Part shown: in pieces, positions 63,964-64,000 of the stretch | Layout: each line of letters starts with the position of its first letter | Position numbering within the stretch: position 1 is the stretch's first letter | Assembly: GCA_039621445.1 (NCBI GenBank) | Contig: CP154956.1 | Location: 67,526,452 to 67,590,451 of the forward strand | DNA: 64,000 nt | From: Euglena gracilis | Lineage: Eukaryota > Euglenida > Euglenophyceae > Euglenales | Reading direction: 5' to 3' | The notes under the pieces: model-generated | Database searches by the model: none | What the model saw: only the letters and a program-made list of their open reading frames with translations | What the model was told of the DNA's origin: nothing | Position numbers and translations under genes: made by a program

Positions 63964-64000
63964 ATGGCGAAACGCACGGCTAACTTTGTGAATGGTCTTT
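63964..64000 (+). CDS. MAKR small protein, start only
   Basis: The first twelve codons read MAKRTANFVNGL, identical in protein to the copy at 52,571 but with synonymous changes (GCG for GCC, GCT for GCA). The rest lies beyond the window. Protein identity with third-position differences, over only 37 bases, hints at selection on the protein but is too short to prove it. Confidence 0.55.
   Translation, partial: MAKRTANFVNGL

Larger units (their letters stand above)
62711..64000 (+). mobile_element. Palindrome-tailed element, copy 4 (cut by window end)
   Basis: A palindrome (62,716-62,829) is followed by the inverted end GCCAAATGCCTGCCCTGAAA, then GGAAAACGTG repeats, and the MAKR start codon at 63,964. 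The order is that of copy 2. About 800 bp (roughly 62,995-63,795) of CAAATAACACCCCCC and ATTAGGAATTGGCACCC sequence is inserted between the end and the gene. The far end lies beyond the window. Confidence 0.7.

Noticed and set aside
1-64000. tRNA, rRNA or other structural RNA genes
   Set aside because: I saw no conserved tRNA or rRNA motifs; the hairpins found belong to repeats.

Overview
This window is eukaryotic, repeat-dominated DNA. It has no operon-like gene packing, no rRNA or tRNA gene that I can recognise, and no conserved housekeeping gene. It is built from tandem satellite repeats, long homopolymer tracts (pure C/G runs to about 109 nt, T runs to tens of nt) and many nested non-autonomous DNA transposons with inverted ends and visible target-site duplications. 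A protist or microalga with an inflated genome would fit, but I cannot name the organism. Homopolymer lengths in such sequence are often wrong in assemblies, so frames that cross them are unreliable.

Layout. (1) 1-11.9 kb: a higher-order repeat with units of about 1.0-2.2 kb on the + strand. Each unit has a G tract, a GGTAAGCTT hairpin module, two to four copies of a ~163-bp monomer, TCTCGGGCTAGGCG modules and a unique tail. (2) 12.1-28.3 kb: a homogenised tandem array of roughly 100 copies of the 163-bp monomer. (3) 28.3-29.2 kb: a transition, followed at 29.2-46.85 kb by the same higher-order repeat in the opposite orientation. Inverted copies of a variant hairpin module (about 121-357 and 28,970-29,211) bracket the + oriented part. 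(4) 46.9-53.9 kb: a stack of nested transposons. (5) 53.9-61.4 kb: mixed-composition DNA with transposase-like remnants and small C-rich elements. (6) 61.4-64.0 kb: two adjacent palindrome-tailed elements carrying a small-protein gene.

The most interesting system is a palindrome-tailed element family (34,361-35,596; 51,597-53,557; about 61,468-62,684; 62,711-64,000). Its members share inverted-repeat ends and a near-perfect palindrome of about 110 bp at one end. Just inside the palindrome-proximal end lies an open frame for a small protein starting MAK(R/K). The 52.6 kb and 62.1 kb proteins align over an N-terminal MAK(R/K)-x-AN block, a DPLH motif and a lysine-rich KKKxSG stretch. I cannot assign the protein to a known family.

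Other well-supported mobile elements are three Mutator-like elements with 9-bp target duplications (44,679-45,985; 47,028-48,702; 51,675-52,376), a hAT-like miniature element with an exact 8-bp duplication (39,711-39,884) and a larger hAT-like element with a possible transposase remnant (57,093-57,943). Most long open frames elsewhere arise because the satellite monomers lack stop codons on both strands; I do not call them genes.
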